From JBHELQ01 sp046262995 (lineage in GTDB: Bacteria; Actinomycetota; Thermoleophilia; Solirubrobacterales; Thermoleophilaceae), in contig JBHELQ010000154.1 in NCBI GenBank assembly GCA_046262995.1, positions 1-20,332 of the forward strand: a DNA stretch of 20,332 nt. Reading direction: 5' to 3'. Position 1 is the first letter of the stretch, and every line of letters starts with the position of its first letter. This document shows, one piece after another, positions 13,902-20,203 of this stretch. Made by a program: the position numbers and the translations under genes. Below the pieces are notes generated by a model. That model was given only the letters and a program-made list of their open reading frames with translations, ran no database searches and was not told the origin of the DNA.

Positions 13902-14741
13902 TCAGGCGGCGTCGAGCGCCCGCATCTCCTCTTCGCCGAGCTCGAGCTCGGCCGCCGCTGCGTTGTCCTCGAGGTGCTCGACCGACGACGTCCCCGGAAT
14001 CGGCAACATGACCGGCGAGCGGTGGAGCAGCCAGGCGAGCGCCACCTGGCCGGGGCTCGCGTCGTGCGACCGGGCGACCTCCTCCAGAGGCCCGCCGGGC
14101 CCCGCCAGATCGCCGGTGGCGAGCGGAAACCACGGGATGAAGCCGATGCCCGCGCCGTCGCACGCCTCGAGAACGTCCTCGGTCGCCCGGTCGGCGAGGT
14201 TGTAGCGGTTCTGCACCGACACGAGGTCGACCAGCTCCCGCGCGCGTTCGAGCTGCTCCACCGACACGTTCGAGACACCGATGTGTCGCACCTTGCCTTC
14301 CTGCTTGAGCTCGGCCAGCGCGCCGAGCGAGTCCTCGAACGGCACCTGCGGATCCGGCGCGTGCAGCTGGTAGACGTCGATGCGCTCCACGCGCAGCCGC
14401 CTCAGGCTTCCCTCACAGCATTCCTTGAGCCGCTCCGGGCGGGCGTCGCGCGACCAGTCGCCGGGCCCGCCCCGTCGCAGGCCGCCCTTCGTGGCGATCA
14501 CGAGCCCGTCGGGGTAGGGGTGGAGCGCGTCGGCGATCAGCTCCTCGCTCACGTGAGGACCGTAGGAGTCCGCCGTGTCGATCAGGTTGATGCCGAGCTC
14601 GACCGCCCGCCGCAGTACGGCCTTCGCGCCCTCGGGGTCCTTGGGAGGGCCCCAGACGCCGTCACCGGTGATCCGCATGGCCCCGAAGCCCAGGCGGCGC
14701 ACCTCCAGGTCGCCGCCGATCACGAACGTGTCCAAAGGCAC
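13902..14741 (-). CDS. Aldo/keto reductase
   Basis: NADPH-dependent carbonyl reductase with the TIM-barrel AKR fold, 279 residues from GTG 14741. The catalytic set is Asp55 and Tyr60 (DTADSYG), Lys85 (IATKGGL) and His127 (QLHAPDP). GVSNVSVEQLERA and the C-terminal IPGTSSVEHLEDNAAA (NADPH phosphate-binding loop) are also conserved. The closest type is the YajO/Tas-like group that reduces small aldehydes. The frame continues upstream, but that part overlaps the udgX stop and has no family similarity. Ten bases separate it from udgX. A role in detoxifying reactive aldehydes under stress is an inference from the operon promoter. Confidence 0.93.
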   Translation of the reverse strand: MPLDTFVIGGDLEVRRLGFGAMRITGDGVWGPPKDPEGAKAVLRRAVELGINLIDTADSYGPHVSEELIADALHPYPDGLVIATKGGLRRGGPGDWSRDARPERLKECCEGSLRRLRVERIDVYQLHAPDPQVPFEDSLGALAELKQEGKVRHIGVSNVSVEQLERARELVDLVSVQNRYNLADRATEDVLEACDGAGIGFIPWFPLATGDLAGPGGPLEEVARSHDASPGQVALAWLLHRSPVMLPIPGTSSVEHLEDNAAAAELELGEEEMRALDAA

Positions 14742-14751
14742 GACGGCGACT

Positions 14752-15387
14752 CTAGCCCAGCGCCCGCGCGACCAGCCGCAGGTCGTCGGCAATGGCCTGG
14801 CGCCCCGCCGCGCGCTCCTCCGGCGGCCCGCGCAGGATGGCGGAGGGGTGGAGGGTCGCCGTCACCAGCGGAGCGAGCTCGGAGTCGATCGGCCTGCCCC
14901 GTTCCTTCGTAATGCGGAAGCCGCTCCCCAGCAGGCCCTTCGCCGCGGTCGCCCCGAGCAGGACCAGCGCCTCTGGCTCGACCAGCTCGAGCTCGCCTTC
15001 GAGCCAGGGTCGGCAGGCGTCGATCTCGAAGCGCTTCGGCGTCTGGTGGATGCGCCGCCTGCCCCGCTCCTCGAACTTGAAGTGCTTGACGACGTTCGTG
15101 ATGTAGACGTCCTGGCGATCGATGCCCACCGCCTCGAGGGCCCGGTCCAGCTCGCGACCCGCCGGCCCGACGAACGGCCGCCCCTGGCGGTCCTCCTGGT
15201 CTCCGGGCTGCTCGCCGACGAACATCGCGCGCGCCTTCCTCTGCCCCGCTCCGAACACGGTCTGCGTGGCGCCCCGCCAGAGGTGACACCCGCGGCAGGC
15301 GGCGGCGGCCTCCCGCAGGGCCTTGAGGGAGCGTCCGTCGGGGACGAACGGCGTTGCGTCGTTTGGCTCGGCCCGGGACGCGGCCAT
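14752..15387 (-). CDS. udgX: UdgX-type uracil-DNA glycosylase superfamily protein
   Basis: Iron-sulfur protein of the uracil-DNA glycosylase superfamily, 211 residues. It carries the features that separate UdgX from family 4 enzymes: GEQPGDQED (58-66), RRRIH (110-114; KRRIH in Mycobacterium UdgX) and HPSAILR (180-186). In the mycobacterial protein the His of this motif becomes covalently linked to the abasic site after uracil removal, so His114 is the predicted crosslinking residue. Cluster ligands visible are Cys31, Cys34 and Cys125; KHFKF places His102 where family 4 has its other Cys. ATG 15387 is nine bases after an SigB-like promoter and has no Shine-Dalgarno. First gene of a five-gene operon. 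Confidence 0.93.
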   Translation of the reverse strand: MAASRAEPNDATPFVPDGRSLKALREAAAACRGCHLWRGATQTVFGAGQRKARAMFVGEQPGDQEDRQGRPFVGPAGRELDRALEAVGIDRQDVYITNVVKHFKFEERGRRRIHQTPKRFEIDACRPWLEGELELVEPEALVLLGATAAKGLLGSGFRITKERGRPIDSELAPLVTATLHPSAILRGPPEERAAGRQAIADDLRLVARALG

Positions 15388-15396
15388 GCCGCACGC

Positions 15397-15423
15397 GTAC
15401 CCGCCCAGGACACGGCCCGAAAC
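15397..15423 (-). promoter_or_regulatory. SigB/SigF-type promoter of the udgX operon
   Basis: On the minus strand GTTT (15423-15420), 17-base spacer, GGGTAC (15402-15397), nine bases before the ATG of udgX. The -10 is a full match; the spacer is one longer than the known 14-16 range, making this the weakest match by spacing. Confidence 0.5.
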
Positions 15424-15485
15424 CGTCGGCGGGCGGTCGCTTGCGGCGAGCAGGGGAGGCGGGCCCGTGCGCGAAGCTGTCCGGC

Positions 15486-15821
15486 ATGGAGGGCTACACG
15501 ATTCCCGAGGTGGCCGAGCGGCTCGGCGTGCCGGCGCAGCAAATCCGGGAGTGGATCGAGAAGGGGCGCCTGGACGCGGTGCGCGTACGCGGGCGCTGGC
15601 GGGTCCCGGAGGACGGCCTTCAGTCCCCTTCCGACGAGCCCGCCGGGGCCGACGAGCGCTCAGAGCTCGAGGTCGCCGAGCTCCGCACGCGCCTGGCACA
15701 GCTGGAGAGTCGCCTCGACCAGCTGGAGCGTGAGGATCCGATCGAGGGCCGGGCCACGATGCGCCCCGCCCTCGCCCCGCTCTTCCGCGAGGGCACCCCG
15801 CCCAACGGCGGGCGCGACTAG
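15486..15821 (+). CDS. Small helix-turn-helix (excisionase/MerR-like) DNA-binding protein
   Basis: The 111 residues start with a MerR/excisionase-type winged helix: YTIPEVAERLGVPAQQIREWIEKGRLDAVRVRGRWRVPE (4-42), the HTH_17 pattern. A low-complexity linker follows, then a coiled coil of heptads (SELEVAELRTRLAQLESRLDQLERE, about 59-83) that would give dimers. The tail (84-111) is basic/Pro-rich. This is not a phage excisionase by context: no integrase is near. It is more likely a small regulator or nucleoid-type protein. It is divergent from udgX with a 98-base gap and lies 24 bases before the VOC gene, so it may control udgX or the downstream catabolic genes, though neither is shown. Confidence 0.85.
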   Translation: MEGYTIPEVAERLGVPAQQIREWIEKGRLDAVRVRGRWRVPEDGLQSPSDEPAGADERSELEVAELRTRLAQLESRLDQLEREDPIEGRATMRPALAPLFREGTPPNGGRD

Positions 15822-15845
15822 CCTGGAGGCGAGTAACGTGACGGC

Positions 15846-16703
15846 GTGGCGATCGATGCCGCGACCACGCTCGGCGCCGTCCGTCTGAACGTTGCGGACC
15901 TGCCCGCGATGCGGGCCTTCTACGAGCGCGTCATCGGCCTGACATCGCTCGAAGGCGGAAGCGCCGCCGCACGGCTCGGGGCGGGCCAAGGGGCGCCGCT
16001 GGTCGAGCTGATCGAGCGCCCGGACGCGCCGCCCAGGCCGCCCGGGACCACCGGCCTCTTCCACCTCGCAATCCTGGTTCCCGACCGCCGCGAGCTCGCG
16101 CGGGCGCTCGAGCGGGTGGCGAGCGCCGGCTGGCGCCTGACCGGCGCGTCGGACCACCTCGTGAGCGAGGCGCTCTACCTCGACGACCCGGAGGGCAACG
16201 GGATCGAGCTCTACCGGGACCGCCCACGTGAGGAGTGGTCGTACGAGGGCGGCACGTTGCAGATGGCGACGCTGCCGCTCGACCTCGAGGGCCTCGCCGG
16301 GGAGCTCCAGGGCGACCGCTCGGACTCCGGGATGACGACCGGCACCCGCATCGGCCACGTGCACCTCCAGGTCGCGGACCTGGACGCGGCCGAGAGCTTC
16401 TACCACGGGATCCTCGGATTCGACGTGAGCGTGCGTAGCTACCCGGGCGCCCTGTTCGTATCGGCCGGCGGCTACCACCACCACATCGGCCTCAACACGT
16501 GGGCCGGCGAGGGCGCCCCTCCGCCGCCGGCAGGGGCAAGGGGCCTCCGCTGGTTCGAGGTCGTAACGCCCGAGGCCGAGGTCGAGGCGATCGCTGAGCG
16601 GGCCCGGGGCGCGGGTCTCGAGACCGCACGCGACGAAGGAGGCGTGCGCCTGTCCGACCCATCGAGCAACGGGGTCGTGCTCAGAGCGCCAAACCAAACC
16701 TGA
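15846..16703 (+). CDS. VOC-family protein, CatE-like (catechol 2,3-dioxygenase type)
   Basis: Two-domain vicinal-oxygen-chelate protein, 285 residues, of the CatE/YfiE type. Domain 1 (about 8-126) has LFHLAILVPD with His73 and EGNGIELYRDRP with Glu121. Domain 2 (about 165-285) starts IGHVHLQVADLDAAESFYHGILGF with His171/His173 and has YHHHIGLNTW (210-219). In domain 2 the usual late Glu ligand appears as SNGVVLRAP (274-282), with Val278 where Glu is expected. The full His/His/Glu set is therefore not obvious, and ring-cleaving activity is uncertain. GTG start; GGAGG lies 14-18 bases upstream. Twenty bases before the crotonase gene and probably co-transcribed with it. Confidence 0.88.
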   Translation: MAIDAATTLGAVRLNVADLPAMRAFYERVIGLTSLEGGSAAARLGAGQGAPLVELIERPDAPPRPPGTTGLFHLAILVPDRRELARALERVASAGWRLTGASDHLVSEALYLDDPEGNGIELYRDRPREEWSYEGGTLQMATLPLDLEGLAGELQGDRSDSGMTTGTRIGHVHLQVADLDAAESFYHGILGFDVSVRSYPGALFVSAGGYHHHIGLNTWAGEGAPPPPAGARGLRWFEVVTPEAEVEAIAERARGAGLETARDEGGVRLSDPSSNGVVLRAPNQT

Positions 16704-16723
16704 CCAGGGAGGACTCAACCAGC

Positions 16724-17572
16724 ATGGACTTCGAGCAGATCGAGTACGCCGTCGACGAGGGGATCCTCACGATCACGCTCAACCGCCCCGACCGTCTGAA
16801 CGCCTGGACGGAGACGATGCGCGCGGAGCTGATGGAGGCGTTCGACCGCGCGGACGCCGACGACGACGTCCACGTCGTGATCATGACCGGAGCCGGCAGG
16901 GCCTACTGCGCAGGAATGGACCTGGAGGCGGGCGGCAGCACCTTCGACCACCGCGGCGAGGACGGCGACGTGCCGCGCGACGGCGGCGGCCGGCTCTCGC
17001 TGCGCATCTTCGAGTCGAAGAAGCCGGTGATCGCCGCAATCAACGGCCCCGCCGTGGGAGTCGGCATCACGATGACGCTGCCGATGGACATCCGGATGGC
17101 GTCGGACACCGCCAAGATGGGCTTCGTCTTCACCCAGCGCGGGATCGTGCCGGAGGCCTGCTCGAGCTGGTTCCTGCCGCGAGTGGTCGGCATCAGCCAG
17201 GCCCTGGAGTGGGCGACGACCGGCCGGGTGTTCTCAGCCCAGGAGGCGCTCGCGGGTGGACTCGTCCGCAGCGTGCATCCGGCGGACGAGCTGCTGCCGG
17301 CGGCCCGGGCCCTTGCCGGCGAGATCGCGGAGAAGACGGCTCCAGTCTCGGTTGCGCTCGCCCGGCAGATGCTGTGGCGGATGCTGGGCGCGGACCACCC
17401 GATGGCCGCCCACCGAGCCGACTCCAGGGGAATGCTCGCGCGCGGGCGCTCCGCGGACGCCAACGAGGGCATCTCCGCATTTCTCGAGAAGCGCCCCGCC
17501 CGCTTCCCCGACAGGGTGAGCGAGGGCCTACCCGACGTCTTCCCCGGCCGCGAGGAGCCGAGCTTCAGCTGA
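16724..17572 (+). CDS. Enoyl-CoA hydratase/isomerase family (crotonase fold)
   Basis: CoA-dependent crotonase-fold enzyme, 282 residues, acting on enoyl-CoA in fatty-acid or aromatic-acid breakdown. Oxyanion-hole segments are AYCAGMDL (60-67) and NGPAVGVGITMTL (107-119). The two catalytic Glu of classical hydratases are replaced (Thr116 and Phe136 by position). Instead Glu144 sits in GIVPEACSSWFLPRVVG, a pattern seen in the peroxisomal-type enoyl-CoA isomerases (PEGCSS). An isomerase or other crotonase-type reaction is therefore at least as likely as plain hydration. A strong ribosome site (AGGGAGGA) precedes the ATG. It is followed after three bases by the nitroreductase. Confidence 0.92.
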   Translation: MDFEQIEYAVDEGILTITLNRPDRLNAWTETMRAELMEAFDRADADDDVHVVIMTGAGRAYCAGMDLEAGGSTFDHRGEDGDVPRDGGGRLSLRIFESKKPVIAAINGPAVGVGITMTLPMDIRMASDTAKMGFVFTQRGIVPEACSSWFLPRVVGISQALEWATTGRVFSAQEALAGGLVRSVHPADELLPAARALAGEIAEKTAPVSVALARQMLWRMLGADHPMAAHRADSRGMLARGRSADANEGISAFLEKRPARFPDRVSEGLPDVFPGREEPSFS

Positions 17573-17575
17573 CCG

Positions 17576-18205
17576 ATGCCGCTGGAGCTGACACCCGACG
17601 AGCTGCTGACCACCACCCGGGCCGTCAGGAAGCGGCTCGACCTGAGCAGACCGGTCGAGCGCGAGGTGCTCGAGGAGTGCCTGCGCCTGGCCCAGCAGGC
17701 CCCGACCGCGAGCTACAGCCAGAACTGGCACTTCCTGGCGGTGACCGACGCCGACAAGCGCGCGGCCCTCGGCGAGCTCTGGCGAAAGGTGGCGGGCCCC
17801 TATCTGGAACAGCGCGCCGAAGCCAGAGAGGGCGACTCGCGCATGGAGCGCGTCGGCGCAGCCGTCCGGCACCTGGCGGAGCACATCCACGAGGTACCCG
17901 TGCACCTGATCCCGTGCGTCGAAGGCCGCACGGAGGGCGAGTCGATCCCGGTGCAGGCCTCCCGCTGGGCCTCGATCATCCCAGCGACGTGGAGCTTCAT
18001 GCTCGCGGCCCGCTCGCGCGGGCTCGGCACGGCCTGGACCACCTTCCATCTGCGCCACGAGCGCGAGGCAGCCGACATCCTGGACATCCCCTACGACGAG
18101 GTCATGCAGGCCGCGCTGGTCCCGGTCGCCTACACGGTCGGCACGGACTTCAAGCCCGGCGGACGCAAGCCGCTCGACACGATGGTGCACTGGGATCGGT
18201 GGTGA
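17576..18205 (+). CDS. Nitroreductase-family FMN oxidoreductase
   Basis: FMN-dependent NAD(P)H oxidoreductase of the nitroreductase fold, 209 residues. TTTRAVRKRLDLSRPVEREVLEECLRLAQQAPTASYSQNWHFL (12-54) contains the FMN-phosphate Arg motif (RAVRKR) and the APTASYSQNW flavin loop. SIIPATWSFMLAARSRGLGTAWTT (133-156) is the second conserved region and GGRKPLDTMVHWDRW the C-terminal flavin-binding tail. Natural substrates of this family vary: quinones, nitro compounds or unsaturated CoA and ring substrates. Three bases after the crotonase stop; the next gene overlaps its stop as GTGA, so the genes form one translationally coupled unit. Confidence 0.92.
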   Translation: MPLELTPDELLTTTRAVRKRLDLSRPVEREVLEECLRLAQQAPTASYSQNWHFLAVTDADKRAALGELWRKVAGPYLEQRAEAREGDSRMERVGAAVRHLAEHIHEVPVHLIPCVEGRTEGESIPVQASRWASIIPATWSFMLAARSRGLGTAWTTFHLRHEREAADILDIPYDEVMQAALVPVAYTVGTDFKPGGRKPLDTMVHWDRW

Positions 18206-19008
18206 GGCACGCCTGGCTGGCGTCCCTGGCGATAGCCGCGCTCGTCCCCGCCTGCGGCGATCGGGAAGTGCACCCCGCCGGCTCACACGTTCGGCACTTC
18301 CAAGTCCGTAGCCGCCTCGTACACCACTCGATGGGCCAGACCGTCGTCGTGCCGCCGGGCGACGGTCCCCGCGGGCGGCCGCTCCTCGTGTTCCTACACG
18401 GCCGTGGCGGCGACGAGGACAGCAACCTCGACGACGAGATGTTCTCCGCACTGCGCTCGCTCGGCGCCAATGCGCCGGTGGTGCTGTTCCCCAGCGGCAG
18501 TGAGCATTCCTACTGGCACGATCGCCGCGACGGGGCCTGGGGACGCTACGTCACCGCCGAAGCCATACCCCAGGCGCAGAAGCGCTTCCACACCGATCCA
18601 CGGCGGGTGGCGATTAGCGGGATGTCGATGGGCGGCTTCGGTGCCTACGACCTCGCGCTCCGTGCCTCGCGACGCTATTGCGCCGTAGGCGGCCACTCGC
18701 CCGCGCTCTGGCGAACCGCGGGCGAAACGGCGCCGGGTGCCTTCGACGACGCGCAGGACTTCGCCCGCAACGACGTGATCGCCACGGCGCGCAGCCAGCC
18801 ACGGCGCCTCGCGGGCCGGCCGCTCTGGCTGGACGCGGGCCTGAGCGACCCGTTCGATCCGGGCGACCGAGCCTTTGTCGAAGCACTCCGAGCGGCCGGC
18901 GTCCCGATCGAAGTGCACCGCTGGCCCGGCGGCCATGACCGTTCATACTGGCACCGCCACTGGGCCGACTACCTGCGCTTCTACGCGCGCGCGCTCGCGA
19001 GGTGCTGA
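18202..19008 (+). CDS. Secreted or lipoprotein alpha/beta-hydrolase (esterase)
   Basis: Exported esterase-like hydrolase of 268 residues. N-terminal signal MRHAWLASLAIAALVPAC gives a lipobox-like LVPAC with Cys18, suggesting a lipid-anchored protein. LLVFLHGRGGDEDS (61-74) is the oxyanion-strand region, GMSMGGFGAYD (140-150) the nucleophile elbow with Ser142, DAGLSDPFD (211-219) supplies the acid (Asp216 probable) and GGHDRSYWHRHW (243-254) the catalytic His245. The pattern matches putative esterases of the esterase-D/PHB depolymerase-like type. Start: GTG 18202, overlapping the nitroreductase stop; GTG 18199 is also possible. Substrate unknown. Confidence 0.88.
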   Translation: MRHAWLASLAIAALVPACGDREVHPAGSHVRHFQVRSRLVHHSMGQTVVVPPGDGPRGRPLLVFLHGRGGDEDSNLDDEMFSALRSLGANAPVVLFPSGSEHSYWHDRRDGAWGRYVTAEAIPQAQKRFHTDPRRVAISGMSMGGFGAYDLALRASRRYCAVGGHSPALWRTAGETAPGAFDDAQDFARNDVIATARSQPRRLAGRPLWLDAGLSDPFDPGDRAFVEALRAAGVPIEVHRWPGGHDRSYWHRHWADYLRFYARALARC

Positions 19009-19024
19009 CGGCTCACAGCGGCGA

Positions 19025-19609
19025 TCACGCGACAGGGCGGGCGGCGTGGCGGCCCATCAGCCCGGCCACGCCGGCGGCGCTGACGTGCAGGGCGGCGATG
19101 ACCGCTGCCAGCACGGCCAGGCCGGTTCGGCTCTCGTCACTTTGATGGAAGACCTCCCGCACGTCGAGCGCGGCGAACGCGACCATCGCCGTGACGACGA
19201 CCGCAAGGAGCAGCACCCACCGCGGGCGAAACCAGGCGGCGAGCGCCAGGAGCAGCGACACAACGGCTGCGAGGGCGACGAACGGGGCCGCTTCGATGTC
19301 GATCCCCAACGGCTTGAGCTCCTCGCCGTGGGTCTCTGAGCTGCGCTCTTTGTGCGTGCCCTTCTCTACGTGTGCCGCGCTGCCCTCTTCCCCGCTCTCG
19401 GAGTGAGCGCCTTTCCCCTCACCGCCGCCCGCGTGTGCTTTGCGCTCCGAGCTCACCGACGTCGCGGAGCTCTTCGCGTCGTGGTGCGTCTCGCCCGAGT
19501 TGCGCTCGATCGCGGTGCCGACCACGAAGCCCGCAGTGGCTAGCGCGATGAGCCCGACCAGCAGTGCGCGCAGCGACATTTGGCGAGGAGCCGGCTCCCG
19601 AGAGCTCAT
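19025..19609 (-). CDS. Membrane protein with a His/Glu-rich extracytoplasmic loop
   Basis: No family recognised. The 194 residues contain a first membrane helix (14-34), a long loop (35-103) and three further helices (about 106-126, 131-150 and 162-184). The loop is hydrophilic and rich in His, Glu, Gly and Ser. It has seven His (42, 43, 59, 69, 80, 86 and 94) with many Glu/Asp, in short blocks such as ETHH, GAHSES, AAHVEKGTH and ETHGEE. By the positive-inside rule the loop should face outside. Such loops bind metal ions (Ni, Zn, Cu) in known transporters and chaperones. The gene is divergent from merR, whose operator-like dyad sits directly at its promoter, so a metal-linked role is inferred, not shown. 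The start is an ATG with a weak ribosome site. Confidence 0.85.
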   Translation of the reverse strand: MSSREPAPRQMSLRALLVGLIALATAGFVVGTAIERNSGETHHDAKSSATSVSSERKAHAGGGEGKGAHSESGEEGSAAHVEKGTHKERSSETHGEELKPLGIDIEAAPFVALAAVVSLLLALAAWFRPRWVLLLAVVVTAMVAFAALDVREVFHQSDESRTGLAVLAAVIAALHVSAAGVAGLMGRHAARPVA

Positions 19610-19626
19610 CGCGTTCTAGTCTGCAC

Positions 19627-19649
19627 CTTGAACCCGAGTTGAAGTCAAG
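19627..19649. promoter_or_regulatory. MerR-type operator/promoter between the His-rich membrane gene and merR
   Basis: Outer arms CTTGA (19627-19631) and TCAAG (19645-19649) form an interrupted 23-base dyad. On the minus strand TTGACT (19648-19643) is followed after 19 bases by CAGACT (19623-19618). A 19-base spacer is the hallmark of MerR-activated promoters. The -10 lies only eight bases before the membrane protein ATG, which would make that message leaderless. Function is inferred. Confidence 0.5.
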
Positions 19650-19655
19650 TCTGGG

Positions 19656-20102
19656 ATGAACGAAGAGCCAACGTTGACGATCGGCGAGGTCGCCCGGGAG
19701 GCTGGAGTGAGGAGCTCGGCAATCCGCTACTACGAGCGTGTCGGAGTGCTCCCCACGCCGGCGCGTTGCGGTGGACAGCGTCGCTACAGCCCCGAGACGA
19801 TTCGGATGCTGCGCGTGATCGACGTCGCCAAGCGCGCCGGTTTCTCGCTCGACGACGCCAAGCTGCTCCTGAGCACCGCCGGGGGCACCCCGGCCTACGA
19901 GCAGCTGCGCGAGCTGTCGTTGCGCAAGCTGCCCGAAGTCGAGGAGCTGATAGAGCGGGCGCAGGCCATGCGTCAGTGGCTCACCACGGCGAGCGGCTGC
20001 AATTGCGAGACGCTCGACGTCTGTGCGCTGTTCGCCGAAGACGCCGAGGGCGACCGCCCTTCCGACGCCCCGCTCACACTCGCGTACGTCGAGGGCTGTT
20101 AG
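19656..20102 (+). CDS. MerR-family transcriptional regulator with C-terminal Cys motif
   Basis: MerR regulator of 148 residues. The N-terminal winged helix reads LTIGEVAREAGVRSSAIRYYERVGVLP (7-33) with QRRYSPETIRMLRVIDVAKRAGFSLDDAKLLL after it. The dimerisation helix runs about 78-110. The C-terminal effector region has GCNCETLDVCALF (114-126), giving Cys115, Cys117 and Cys123, and the very last residue is Cys148. This CxC-x5-C pattern is of the type used to sense metals or oxidants in MerR, CueR, ZntR and SoxR relatives. It is not identical to any of them, so the inducer is open. It is divergent from the His-rich membrane protein and probably activates it. ATG is at 19656. Confidence 0.93.
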   Translation: MNEEPTLTIGEVAREAGVRSSAIRYYERVGVLPTPARCGGQRRYSPETIRMLRVIDVAKRAGFSLDDAKLLLSTAGGTPAYEQLRELSLRKLPEVEELIERAQAMRQWLTTASGCNCETLDVCALFAEDAEGDRPSDAPLTLAYVEGC

Positions 20103-20114
20103 CAACCAGTGGAC

Positions 20115-20146
20115 ATTATGGGACGATTCTCGAACCCGTCCCTAAT
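20115..20146. repeat. Inverted repeat downstream of merR
   Basis: ATTA (20115-20118), one bulged T, GGGACG (20120-20125), 11-base loop, CGTCCC (20137-20142), TAAT (20143-20146): ten paired bases with a single bulge. No T-tract follows. It may be a bidirectional terminator for the convergent genes, or the edge of a repeated element. Confidence 0.4.
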
Positions 20147-20176
20147 CCGGGTGATGGAGGACCTGCTCGGGTCGAG

Positions 20177-20196
20177 CCGGGCTTGATAAGCCCTGG
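20177..20196. terminator. Candidate bidirectional terminator hairpin
   Basis: GGGCTT (20179-20184), loop GAT, AAGCCC (20188-20193), extended by CC (20177-20178) and GG (20195-20196) with one bulged base. It lies eight bases after the stop of the minus-strand gene. No T-tract, so termination by this hairpin is an inference. Confidence 0.4.
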
Positions 20197-20203
20197 CCGA
20201 GTG

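Larger units (their letters stand above)
20103..20203. other. Short intergenic region between merR and the next gene
   Basis: About 100 bases between two convergent genes (merR plus, partial gene minus). It holds two inverted repeats, one at 20115-20146 and one at 20177-20196, and no open frame of note. Confidence 0.5.

Noticed and set aside
12522..14912. 796-codon open frame on the plus strand
   Set aside because: It is antisense to four well-supported minus-strand genes; high GC keeps the opposite frame open. Composition (Arg, Gln, Glu, Gly, no domains) is that of a shadow.
15486..15821. Phage or plasmid excisionase
   Set aside because: No integrase, attachment repeats or other mobile genes in the window; the C-terminal coiled coil and chromosomal neighbours point to a host regulator.
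20120..20142. tRNA gene on the minus strand
   Set aside because: The T-arm-like piece lacks the conserved C after the loop, and no acceptor, D or anticodon arms can be drawn around it.
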